Positions 1 through 10,874 of a stretch of DNA of 64,000 nt are shown here, in pieces. The DNA comes from Auanema rhodensis (lineage: Eukaryota > Nematoda > Chromadorea > Rhabditida > Rhabditidae): positions 20,098,688 to 20,162,687 of the forward strand of contig OZ059895.1 of the NCBI GenBank assembly GCA_964057225.1, given 5' to 3'. The first letter of the stretch is position 1. Each line of letters starts with the position of its first letter. The translations under genes and the position numbers were made by a program. The notes under the pieces were generated by a model. The model was not told where the DNA came from, made no database searches, and saw only the letters and a list, made by a program, of their open reading frames with translations.

Positions 1-1
1 T

Positions 2-18
2 ATTGAGCGTTTCTCAAT
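2..18. repeat. Inverted repeat 1 of the monomer (ATTGAG / CTCAAT)
   Basis: Six-base arms at 2-7 and 13-18 flank the 5-base spacer CGTTT. The element recurs in each unit. Two common class variants fall in its arms: G5A turns a G-C pair into A-C, and A16G turns T-A into a T-G wobble. I saw no unit carrying both. The arm core TTGAG/CTCAA is shared with the inverted repeat at 282-309. Confidence 0.8.
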
Positions 19-41
19 GTAGTATAGTGCATTCGATGCGG

Positions 42-92
42 ATTTTTAAGCTGCGTCGATCTGTGTTATCAGATTTGCGCTAGCTTAAAAAT
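42..92. repeat. Inverted repeat 2 of the monomer (11-bp arms)
   Basis: ATTTTTAAGCT at 42-52 is the exact reverse complement of AGCTTAAAAAT at 82-92, with a 29-base spacer. If T81 is bulged, three more pairs (53-80, 54-79, 55-78) are possible in G79 units; T79 units lose the middle pair. The T92A units (starting 14736, 21757, 24565 and 26671) lose the outermost pair. A cruciform or protein-binding dyad is possible, but function is not shown. Confidence 0.8.
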
Positions 93-100
93 GCACCGAG

Positions 101-114
101 ATATCAACTGATAT
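101..114. repeat. Inverted repeat 3 of the monomer (ATATCA-AC-TGATAT)
   Basis: Six-base arms with a two-base spacer, present in almost every unit. The unit starting at 39659 has a T-to-C change in this region (AACCGATAT). The left arm overlaps the EcoRV site. Confidence 0.8.
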
Positions 115-234
115 ATGTTCACACTTATATCCTCGATTTTCACCCTGAAGAAATTATTTTTTCGTTGAATAACATTGTCCATCGTCTTTGCCTTGAAAAA
201 AGAAATCTAAAAACATCTACTTCTTGCTAAATTA

Positions 235-267
235 TTTTGAAATTTTTCGAAAAAATTTTTGTCAAAA
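235..267. repeat. Inverted repeat 4, A/T-tract palindrome centred on TTCGAA
   Basis: A perfect 12-base palindrome (TTTTTCGAAAAA) lies inside AAA/TTT flanks with one extra A, and outer arms TTTTGA (235-240) and TCAAAA (262-267) also pair. The HOR units with delC248, and the two units with G249A (starting 3508 and 6314), disrupt its centre. The stretch holds closely spaced A- and T-tracts (236-239, 243-247, 250-255, 256-260, 264-267, 271-274), so intrinsic DNA bending is plausible. Confidence 0.75.
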
Positions 268-281
268 TGTTTTTGGAAGCA

Positions 282-309
282 ATGTTGAGTGTACATGGAA
301 ACTCAACAT
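282..309. repeat. Inverted repeat 5 (ATGTTGAGT / ACTCAACAT) in the invariant part of the monomer
   Basis: Nine-base perfect arms at 282-290 and 301-309 flank a 10-base spacer. The element is unchanged in all units except two neighbouring ones (starting 51592 and 51943), which share A305C in the right arm. It lies in the most conserved stretch of the unit and ends about 44 bases before inverted repeat 1 of the next unit, which has the same TTGAG/CTCAA core. Confidence 0.8.
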
Positions 310-1753
310 ACACTAATGCATCATTTTTCAAACGATCATAACTAATTTTTGTATTGAGCGTTTCTCAATGCAGTATAGTGCATTCGATGCGGATTTTTAA
401 GCTGCGTCGATCTGTGTTATCAGATTTGCTCTAGCTTAAAAATGCACCGAGATATCAACTGATATATGTTCACACTTATATCCTCGATTTTCACCCTGAA
501 GAAATTATTTTTTCGTTGAATAACATTGTCCATCGTCTTTGCCTTGAAAAAAGAAATCTAAAAACATCTACTTCTTGCTAAATTATTTTGAAATTTTTGA
601 AAAAATTTTTGTCAAAATGTTTTTGGAAGCAATGTTGAGTGTACATGGAAACTCAACATACACTAATGCATCATTTTTCAAACGATCATAACTAATTTTT
701 GTATTGAGCGTTTCTCAATGTAGTATAGTGCATTCGATGCGGATTTTTAAGCTGCGTCGATCTGTGTTATCAGATTTGCTCTAGCTTAAAAATGCACCGA
801 GATATCAACTGATATAAGTTCACACTTAGATCCTCGATTTTCACCCTGAACAATTAATTTTTTCGTTGAATAACAATGTCCATCGTCTTTGCCTTGAAAA
901 AAGAAATCTAAAAACATCTACTTCTTGCTAAATTATTTTGAAATTTTTCGAAAAAATTTTTGTCAAAATGTTTTTGGAAGCAATGTTGAGTGTACATGGA
1001 AACTCAACATACACTAATGCATCATTTTTCAAACGATCATAACTAATTTTTGTATTGAGCGTTTCTCAATGTAGTATAGTGCATTCGATGCGGATTTTTA
1101 AGCTGCGTCGATCTGTGTTATAAGATTTGCGCTAGCTTAAAAATGCACCGAGATATCAACTGATATATGTTCACACTTATATCCTCGATTTTCACCCTGA
1201 AGAAATTATTTTTTCGTTGAATAACATTGTCCATCGTCTTTGCCTTGAAAAAAGGAATCTAAAAACATCTACTTCTTGCTAAATTTTTTTGAAATTTTTC
1301 GAAAAAATTTTTGTCAAAATGTTTTTGGAAGCAATGTTGAGTGTACATGGAAACTCAACATACACTAATGCATCATTTTTCAAACGATCATAACTAATTT
1401 TTGTATTAAGCGTTTCTCAATGTAGTATAGTGCATTCGATGCGGATTTTTAAGCTGCGTCGATCTGTGTTATCAGATTTGCTCTAGCTTAAAAATGCACC
1501 GAGATATCAACTGATATATGTTCACACTTATATCCTCGATTTTCACCCTGAAGAAATTATTTTTTCGTTGAATAACATTGTCCATCGTCTTTGCCTTGAA
1601 AAAAGAAATCTAAAAACATCTACTTCTTGCTAAATTATTTTGAAATTTTTGAAAAAATTTTTGTCAAAATGTTTTTGGAAGCAATGTTGAGTGTACATGG
1701 AAACTCAACATACACTAATGCATCATTTTTCAAACGATCATAACTAATTTTTG

Positions 1754-2805
1754 TATTGAGCGTTTCTCAATGTAGTATAGTGCATTCGATGCGGATTTTC
1801 AAGCTGCGTCGATCTGTGTTATCAGATTTGCGCTAGCTTAAAAATGCACCGAGATATCAACTGATATAAGTTCACACTTAGATCCTCGATTTTCACCCTG
1901 AACAATTAATTTTTTCGTTGAATAACAATGTCCATCGTCTTTGCCTTGAAAAAAGAAATCTAAAAACATCTACTTCTTGCTAAATTATTTTGAAATTTTT
2001 CGAAAAAATTTTTGTCAAAATGTTTTTGGAAGCAATGTTGAGTGTACATGGAAACTCAACATACACTAATGCATCATTTTTCAAACGATCATAACTAATT
2101 TTTGTATTGAGCGTTTCTCAATGTAGTATAGTGCATTCGATGCGGATTTTTAAGCTGCGTCGATCTGTGTTATAAGATTTGCGCTAGCTTAAAAATGCAC
2201 CGAGATATCAACTGATATATGTTCACACTTATATCCTCGATTTTCACCCTGAAGAAATTATTTTTTCGTTGAATAACATTGTCCATCGTCTTTGCCTTGA
2301 AAAAAGGAATCTAAAAACATCTACTTCTTGCTAAATTTTTTTGAAATTTTTCGAAAAAATTTTTGTCAAAATGTTTTTGGAAGCAATGTTGAGTGTACAT
2401 GGAAACTCAACATACACTAATGCATCATTTTTCAAACGATCATAACTAATTTTTGTATTAAGCGTTTCTCAATGTAGTATAGTGCATTCGATGCGGATTT
2501 TTAAGCTGCGTCGATCTGTGTTATCAGATTTGCTCTAGCTTAAAAATGCACCGAGATATCAACTGATATATGTTCACACTTATATCCTCGATTTTCACCC
2601 TGAAGAAATTATTTTTTCGTTGAATAACATTGTCCATCGTCTTTGCCTTGAAAAAAGAAATCTAAAAACATCTACTTCTTGCTAAATTATTTTGAAATTT
2701 TTGAAAAAATTTTTGTCAAAATGTTTTTGGAAGCAATGTTGAGTGTACATGGAAACTCAACATACACTAATGCATCATTTTTCAAACGATCATAACTAAT
2801 TTTTG
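1754..2805 (+). repeat. Extra trimer inside HOR copy 1 (duplicate of 702-1753)
   Basis: The 1052-bp block M6-M8 repeats M3-M5: C-haplotype, then A70/T234, then A5/T79/delC248. M3 and M6 alone share G150C, so they are the sister pair of the duplication. Later C-haplotype units lack it. M6 also has private changes: T47C, and G79 instead of T79. Confidence 0.85.
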
Positions 2806-3858
2806 TATTGAGCGTTTCTCAATGTAGTATAGTGCATTCGATGCGGATTTTTAAGCTGCGTCGATCTGTGTTATCAGATTTGCTCTAGCTTAAAAATGCA
2901 CCGAGATATCAACTGATATAAGTTCACACTTAGATCCTCGATTTTCACCCTGAAGAATTAATTTTTTCGTTGAATAACAATGTCCATCGTCTTTGCCTTG
3001 AAAAAAGAAATCTAAAAACATCTACTTCTTGCTAAATTATTTTGAAATTTTTCGAAAAAATTTTTGTCAAAATGTTTTTGGAAGCAATGTTGAGTGTACA
3101 TGGAAACTCAACATACACTAATGCATCATTTTTCAAACGATCATAACTAATTTTTGTATTGAGCGTTTCTCAATGTAGTATAGTGCATTCGATGCGGATT
3201 TTTAAGCTGCGTCGATCTGTGTTATAAGATTTGCGCTAGCTTAAAAATGCACCGAGATATCAACTGATATATGTTCACACTTATATCCTAGATTTTCACC
3301 CTGAAGAAATTATTTTTTCGTTGAATAACATTGTCCATCGTCTTTGCCTTGAAAAAAGGAATCTAAAAACATCTACTTCTTGCTAAATTTTTTTGAAATT
3401 TTTCGAAAAAATTTTTGTCAAAATGTTTTTGGAAGCAATGTTGAGTGTACATGGAAACTCAACATACACTAATGCATCATTTTTCAAACGATCATAACTA
3501 ATTTTTGTATTGAGCGTTTCTCAATGTAGTATAGTGCATTCGATGCGGATTTTTAAGCTGCGTCGATCTGTATTATCAGATTTGCGCTAGCTTAAAAATG
3601 CACCGAGATATCAACTGATATATGTTCACACTTATATCCTCGATTTTCACCCTGAAGAAATTATTTTTTCGTTGAATAACATTGTCCATCGTCTTTGCCT
3701 TGAAAAAAGGAATCTAAAAACATCTACTTCTTGCTAAATTATTTTGAAATTTTTCAAAAAAATTTTTGTCAAAATGTTTTTGGAAGCAATGTTGAGTGTA
3801 CATGGAAACTCAACATACACTAATGCATCATTTTTCAAACGATCATAACTAATTTTTG

Positions 3859-6664
3859 TATTGAGCGTTTCTCAATGTAGTATAGTGCATTCGATGCGGA
3901 TTTTTAAGCTGCGTCGATCTGTGTTATCAGATTTGCGCTAGCTTAAAAATGCACCGAGATATCAACTGATATATGTTCACACTTATATCCTCGATTTTCA
4001 CCCTGAAGAAATTATTTTTTCGTTGAATAACATTGTCCATCGTCTTTGCCTTGAAAAAAGAAATCTAAAAACATCTACTTCTTGCTAAATTATTTTGAAA
4101 TTTTTCGAAAAAATTTTTGTCAAAATGTTTTTGGAAGCAATGTTGAGTGTACATGGAAACTCAACATACACTAATGCATCATTTTTCAAACGATCATAAC
4201 TAATTTTTGTATTGAGCGTTTCTCAATGCAGTATAGTGCATTCGATGCGGATTTTTAAGCTGCGTCGATCTGTGTTATCAGATTTGCTCTAGCTTAAAAA
4301 TGCACCGAGATATCAACTGATATATGTTCACACTTATATCCTCGATTTTCACCCTGAAGAAATTATTTTTTCGTTGAATAACATTGTCCATCGTCTTTGC
4401 CTTGAAAAAAGAAATCTAAAAACATCTACTTCTTGCTAAATTATTTTGAAATTTTTGAAAAAATTTTTGTCAAAATGTTTTTGGAAGCAATGTTGAGTGT
4501 ACATGGAAACTCAACATACACTAATGCATCATTTTTCAAACGATCATAACTAATTTTTGTATTGAGCGTTTCTCAATGTAGTATAGTGCATTCGATGCGG
4601 ATTTTTAAGCTGCGTCGATCTGTGTTATCAGATTTGCTCTAGCTTAAAAATGCACCGAGATATCAACTGATATAAGTTCACACTTAGATCCTCGATTTTC
4701 ACCCTGAAGAATTAATTTTTTCGTTGAATAACAATGTCCATCGTCTTTGCCTTGAAAAAAGAAATCTAAAAACATCTACTTCTTGCTAAATTATTTTGAA
4801 ATTTTTCGAAAAAATTTTTGTCAAAATGTTTTTGGAAGCAATGTTGAGTGTACATGGAAACTCAACATACACTAATGCATCATTTTTCAAACGATCATAA
4901 CTAATTTTTGTATTGAGCGTTTCTCAATGTAGTATAGTGCATTCGATGCGGATTTTTAAGCTGCGTCGATCTGTGTTATAAGATTTGCGCTAGCTTAAAA
5001 ATGCACCGAGATATCAACTGATATATGTTCACACTTATATCCTCGATTTTCACCCTGAAGAAATTATTTTTTCGTTGAATAACATTGTCCATCGTCTTTG
5101 CCTTGAAAAAAGGAATCTAAAAACATCTACTTCTTGCTAAATTTTTTTGAAATTTTTCGAAAAAATTTTTGTCAAAATGTTTTTGGAAGCAATGTTGAGT
5201 GTACATGGAAACTCAACATACACTAATGCATCATTTTTCAAACGATCATAACTAATTTTTGTATTAAGCGTTTCTCAATGTAGTATAGTGCATTCGATGC
5301 GGATTTTTAAGCTGCGTCGATCTGTGTTATCAGATTTGCTCTAGCTTAAAAATGCACCGAGATATCAACTGATATATGTTCACACTTATATCCTCGATTT
5401 TCACCCTGAAGAAATTATTTTTTCGTTGAATAACATTGTCCATCGTCTTTGCCTTGAAAAAAGAAATCTAAAAACATCTACTTCTTGCTAAATTATTTTG
5501 AAATTTTTGAAAAAATTTTTGTCAAAATGTTTTTGGAAGCAATGTTGAGTGTACATGGAAACTCAACATACACTAATGCATCATTTTTCAAACGATCATA
5601 ACTAATTTTTGTATTGAGCGTTTCTCAATGTAGTATAGTGCATTCGATGCGGATTTTTAAGCTGCGTCGATCTGTGTTATCAGATTTGCTCTAGCTTAAA
5701 AATGCACCGAGATATCAACTGATATAAGTTCACACTTAGATCCTCGATTTTCACCCTGAAGAATTAATTTTTTCGTTGAATAACAATGTCCATCGTCTTT
5801 GCCTTGAAAAAAGAAATCTAAAAACATCTACTTCTTGCTAAATTATTTTGAAATTTTTCGAAAAAATTTTTGTCAAAATGTTTTTGGAAGCAATGTTGAG
5901 TGTACATGGAAACTCAACATACACTAATGCATCATTTTTCAAACGATCATAACTAATTTTTGTATTGAGCGTTTCTCAATGTAGTATAGTGCATTCGATG
6001 CGGATTTTTAAGCTGCGTCGATCTGTGTTATAAGATTTGCGCTAGCTTAAAAATGCACCGAGATATCAACTGATATATGTTCACACTTATATCCTCGATT
6101 TTCACCCTGAAGAAATTATTTTTTCGTTGAATAACATTGTCCATCGTCTTTGCCTTGAAAAAAGGAATCTAAAAACATCTACTTCTTGCTAAATTTTTTT
6201 GAAATTTTTCGAAAAAATTTTTGTCAAAATGTTTTTGGAAGCAATGTTGAGTGTACATGGAAACTCAACATACACTAATGCATCATTTTTCAAACGATCA
6301 TAACTAATTTTTGTATTGAGCGTTTCTCAATGTAGTATAGTGCATTCGATGCGGATTTTTAAGCTGCGTCGATCTGTATTATCAGATTTGCGCTAGCTTA
6401 AAAATGCACCGAGATATCAACTGATATATGTTCACACTTATATCCTCGATTTTCACCCTGAAGAAATTATTTTTTCGTTGAATAACATTGTCCATCGTCT
6501 TTGCCTTGAAAAAAGGAATCTAAAAACATCTACTTCTTGCTAAATTATTTTGAAATTTTTCAAAAAAATTTTTGTCAAAATGTTTTTGGAAGCAATGTTG
6601 AGTGTACATGGAAACTCAACATACACTAATGCATCATTTTTCAAACGATCATAACTAATTTTTG
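3859..6664 (+). repeat. 8-monomer HOR, copy 2 (2806 bp, canonical)
   Basis: Units start at 3859, 4210, 4560, 4911, 5262, 5612, 5963 and 6314. Order: G79/A203; C20/T79/delC248; C-haplotype/T79; A70/T234; A5/T79/delC248; C-haplotype/T79; A70/T234; A65 with A249. Two 350-bp units make 2806 bp. The next copy starts in phase at 6665. Confidence 0.92.
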
Positions 6665-8768
6665 TATTGAGCGTTTCTCAATGTAGTATAGTGCATTCGA
6701 TGCGGATTTTTAAGCTGCGTCGATCTGTGTTATCAGATTTGCGCTAGCTTAAAAATGCACCGAGATATCAACTGATATATGTTCACACTTATATCCTCGA
6801 TTTTCACCCTGAAGAAATTATTTTTTCGTTGAATAACATTGTCCATCGTCTTTGCCTTGAAAAAAGAAATCTAAAAACATCTACTTCTTGCTAAATTATT
6901 TTGAAATTTTTCGAAAAAATTTTTGTCAAAATGTTTTTGGAAGCAATGTTGAGTGTACATGGAAACTCAACATACACTAATGCATCATTTTTCAAACGAT
7001 CATAACTAATTTTTGTATTGAGCGTTTCTCAATGCAGTATAGTGCATTCGATGCGGATTTTTAAGCTGCGTCGATCTGTGTTATCAGATTTGCTCTAGCT
7101 TAAAAATGCACCGAGATATCAACTGATATATGTTCACACTTATATCCTCGATTTTCACCCTGAAGAAATTATTTTTTCGTTGAATAACATTGTCCATCGT
7201 CTTTGCCTTGAAAAAAGAAATCTAAAAACATCTACTTCTTGCTAAATTATTTTGAAATTTTTGAAAAAATTTTTGTCAAAATGTTTTTGGAAGCAATGTT
7301 GAGTGTACATGGAAACTCAACATACACTAATGCATCATTTTTCAAACGATCATAACTAATTTTTGTATTGAGCGTTTCTCAATGTAGTATAGTGCATTCG
7401 ATGCGGATTTTTAAGCTGCGTCGATCTGTGTTATCAGATTTGCTCTAGCTTAAAAATGCACCGAGATATCAACTGATATAAGTTCACACTTAGATCCTCG
7501 ATTTTCACCCTGAAGAATTAATTTTTTCGTTGAATAACAATGTCCATCGTCTTTGCCTTGAAAAAAGAAATCTAAAAACATCTACTTCTTGCTAAATTAT
7601 TTTGAAATTTTTCGAAAAAATTTTTGTCAAAATGTTTTTGGAAGCAATGTTGAGTGTACATGGAAACTCAACATACACTAATGCATCATTTTTCAAACGA
7701 TCATAACTAATTTTTGTATTGAGCGTTTCTCAATGTAGTATAGTGCATTCGATGCGGATTTTTAAGCTGCGTCGATCTGTGTTATAAGATTTGCGCTAGC
7801 TTAAAAATGCACCGAGATATCAACTGATATATGTTCACACTTATATCCTCGATTTTCACCCTGAAGAAATTATTTTTTCGTTGAATAACATTGTCCATCG
7901 TCTTTGCCTTGAAAAAAGGAATCTAAAAACATCTACTTCTTGCTAAATTTTTTTGAAATTTTTCGAAAAAATTTTTGTCAAAATGTTTTTGGAAGCAATG
8001 TTGAGTGTACATGGAAACTCAACATACACTAATGCATCATTTTTCAAACGATCATAACTAATTTTTGTATTAAGCGTTTCTCAATGTAGTATAGTGCATT
8101 CGATGCGGATTTTTAAGCTGCGTCGATCTGTGTTATCAGATTTGCTCTAGCTTAAAAATGCACCGAGATATCAACTGATATATGTTCACACTTATATCCT
8201 CGATTTTCACCCTGAAGAAATTATTTTTTCGTTGAATAACATTGTCCATCGTCTTTGCCTTGAAAAAAGAAATCTAAAAACATCTACTTCTTGCTAAATT
8301 ATTTTGAAATTTTTGAAAAAATTTTTGTCAAAATGTTTTTGGAAGCAATGTTGAGTGTACATGGAAACTCAACATACACTAATGCATCATTTTTCAAACG
8401 ATCATAACTAATTTTTGTATTGAGCGTTTCTCAATGTAGTATAGTGCATTCGATGCGGATTTTTAAGCTGCGTCGATCTGTGTTATCAGATTTGCTCTAG
8501 CTTAAAAATGCACCGAGATATCAACTGATATAAGTTCACACTTAGATCCTCGATTTTCACCCTGAAGAATTAATTTTTTCGTTGAATAACAATGTCCATC
8601 GTCTTTGCCTTGAAAAAAGAAATCTAAAAACATCTACTTCTTGCTAAATTATTTTGAAATTTTTCGAAAAAATTTTTGTCAAAATGTTTTTGGAAGCAAT
8701 GTTGAGTGTACATGGAAACTCAACATACACTAATGCATCATTTTTCAAACGATCATAACTAATTTTTG
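6665..8768 (+). repeat. 8-monomer HOR, copy 3, cut off after six monomers
   Basis: Units at 6665, 7016 (C20, 350 bp), 7366 (C-haplotype), 7717 (A70/T234), 8068 (A5, 350 bp) and 8418 (C-haplotype) match the first six of the canonical copy. At 8769, where an A70/T234 unit is due, an A5/T79/G203/G346 unit appears instead. This is the right edge of the HOR domain. Confidence 0.9.
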
Positions 8769-10874
8769 TATTAAGCGTTTCTCAATGTAGTATAGTGCAT
8801 TCGATGCGGATTTTTAAGCTGCGTCGATCTGTGTTATCAGATTTGCTCTAGCTTAAAAATGCACCGAGATATCAACTGATATATGTTCACACTTATATCC
8901 TCGATTTTCACCCTGAAGAAATTATTTTTTCGTTGAATAACATTGTCCATCGTCTTTGCCTTGAAAAAAGGAATCTAAAAACATCTACTTCTTGCTAAAT
9001 TATTTTGAAATTTTTCGAAAAAATTTTTGTCAAAATGTTTTTGGAAGCAATGTTGAGTGTACATGGAAACTCAACATACACTAATGCATCATTTTTCAAA
9101 CGATCATAACTAAGTTTTGTATTGAGCGTTTCTCAATGTAGTATAGTGCATTCGATGCGGATTTTTAAGCTGCGTCCATCTGTGTTATAAGATTTGCGCT
9201 AGCTTAAAAATGCACCGAGATATCAACTGATATATGTTCACACTTATATCCTCGATTTTCACCCTGAAGAAATTATTTTTTCGTTGAATAACATTGTCCA
9301 TCGTCTTTGCCTTGAAAAAAGGAATCTAAAAACATCTACTTCTTGCTAAATTATTTTGAAATTTTTCGAAAAAATTTTTGTCAAAATGTTTTTGGAAGCA
9401 ATGTTGAGTGTACATGGAAACTCAACATACACTAATGCATCATTTTTCAAACGATCATAACTAATTTTTGTATTAAGCGTTTCTCAATGTAGTATAGTGC
9501 ATTCGATGCGGATTTTTAAGCTGCGTCGATCTGTGTTATCAGATTTGCTCTAGCTTAAAAATGCACCGAGATATCAACTGATATATGTTCACACTTATAT
9601 CCTCGATTTTCACCCTGAAGAAATTATTTTTTCGTTGAATAATATTGTCCATCGTCTTTGCCTTGAAAAAAGGAATCTAAAAACATCTACTTCTTGCTAA
9701 ATTATTTTGAAATTTTTCGAAAAAATTTTTGTCAAAATGTTTTTGGAAGCAATGTTGAGTGTACATGGAAACTCAACATACACTAATGCATCATTTTTCA
9801 AACGATCATAACTAATTTTTGTAGTAAGCGTTTCTCAATGTAGTATAGTGCATTCGATGCGGATTTTTAAGCTGCGTCGATCTGTGTTATAAGATTTGCG
9901 CTAGCTTAAAAATGCACCGAGATATCAACTGATATATGTTCACACTTATATCCTCGATTTTCACCCTGAAGAAATTATTTTTTCGTTGAATAACATTGTC
10001 CATCGTCTTTGCCTTAAAAAAAGGAATCTAAAAACATCTACTTCTTGCTAAATTATTTTGAAATTTTTCGAAAAAATTTTTGTCAAAATGTTTTTGGAAG
10101 CAATGTTGAGTGTACATGGAAACTCAACATACACTAATGCATCATTTTTCAAACGATCATAACTAATTTTTGTAGTAAGCGTTTCTCAATGTAGTATAGT
10201 GCATTCGATGCGGATTTTTAAGCTGCGTCGATCTGTGTTATAAGATTTGCGCTAGCTTAAAAATGCACCGAGATATCAACTGATATATGTTCACACTTAT
10301 ATCCTCGATTTTCACCCTGAAGAAATTATTTTTTCGTTGAATAACATTGTCCATCGTCTTTGCCTTGAAAAAAGGAATCTAAAAACATCTACTTCTTGCT
10401 AAATTATTTTGAAATTTTTCGAAAAAATTTTTGTCAAAATGTTTTTGGAAGCAATGTTGAGTGTACATGGAAACTCAACATACACTAATGCATCATTTTT
10501 CAAACGATCATAACTAATTTTTGTATTAAGCGTTTCTCAATGTAGTATAGTGCATTCGATGCGGATTTTTAAGCTGCGTCGATCTGTGTTATCAGATTTG
10601 CTCTAGCTTAAAAATGCACCGAGATATCAACTGATATATGTTCACACTTATATCCTCGATTTTCACCCTGAAGAAATTATTTTTTCGTTGAATAACATTG
10701 TCCATCGTCTTTGCCTTGAAAAAAGGAATCTAAAAACATCTACTTCTTGCTAAATTATTTTGAAATTTTTCGAAAAAATTTTTGTCAAAATGTTTTTGGA
10801 AGCAATGTTGAGTGTACATGGAAACTCAACATACACTAATGCATCATTTTTCAAACGATCATAACTAATTTTTG
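8769..10874 (+). repeat. Mixed monomers M26-M31, A5/T79 and A70 types
   Basis: Unit starts and types: 8769 A5/T79/G346; 9120 A70 with a private G-to-C change (GCGTCCATC); 9471 A5/T79 with AATATTG; 9822 and 10173 both G3/A5/A70; 10524 A5/T79. All are 351 bp with G203. The adjacent pair at 9822-10523 shares the otherwise unseen G3, which implies a recent single-monomer duplication. The first of the pair also has G195A. Confidence 0.85.

Larger units (their letters stand above)
1..351 (+). repeat. Reference monomer (M1) and key to diagnostic sites
   Basis: Used as the coordinate frame for all units. Variable sites: 3 (T/G), 5 (G/A), 16 (A/G), 20 (T/C), 70 (C/A), 79 (G/T), 92 (T/A), 116 (T/A), 128 (T/G), 150 (G/C), 153 (A/T), 155 (T/A), 171 (A/T), 174 (A/T), 175 (T/A), 185 (T/G), 192 (C/T), 195 (G/A), 202 (G/C), 203 (A/G), 234 (A/T), 248 (C/deleted), 305 (A/C), 346 (T/G) and 348 (T/C). 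M1 itself carries G5, A16, C70, G79, T116 and A203. The commonest class in the window differs by G203. G79 creates an NheI site (GCTAGC, 79-84) and an HhaI site that T79 units lack. Confidence 0.95.
1..3858 (+). repeat. 8-monomer HOR, copy 1, expanded to 11 monomers
   Basis: Order of units: M1 G79/A203; M2 C20/T79/delC248; M3 C-haplotype/T79; M4 A70/G203/T234; M5 A5/T79/delC248; M6-M8 repeat M3-M5; M9 C-haplotype; M10 A70/T234; M11 G65A with G249A. Without M6-M8 it matches the 8-unit copy at 3859-6664. Three 350-bp units (352-701, 1404-1753, 2456-2805) give 3858 bp, exactly 11 x 351 minus 3. Confidence 0.9.

Noticed and set aside
159-178. CENP-B box
   Set aside because: TTCG followed by four bases and an A is present near 161, but the required CGGG half is absent. 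The other TTCG sites at 33 and 246 also fail.
267-341. A 24-codon ATG-started frame repeated in each monomer
   Set aside because: It lies in the conserved segment, but it is short, has no visible coding context, and the same segment is better explained as non-coding satellite with inverted repeats.
1-351. Monomer as an internal dimer of about 175 bp
   Set aside because: By eye, the two halves share only short motifs such as the TTGAG/CTCAA cores. I saw no continuous similarity.
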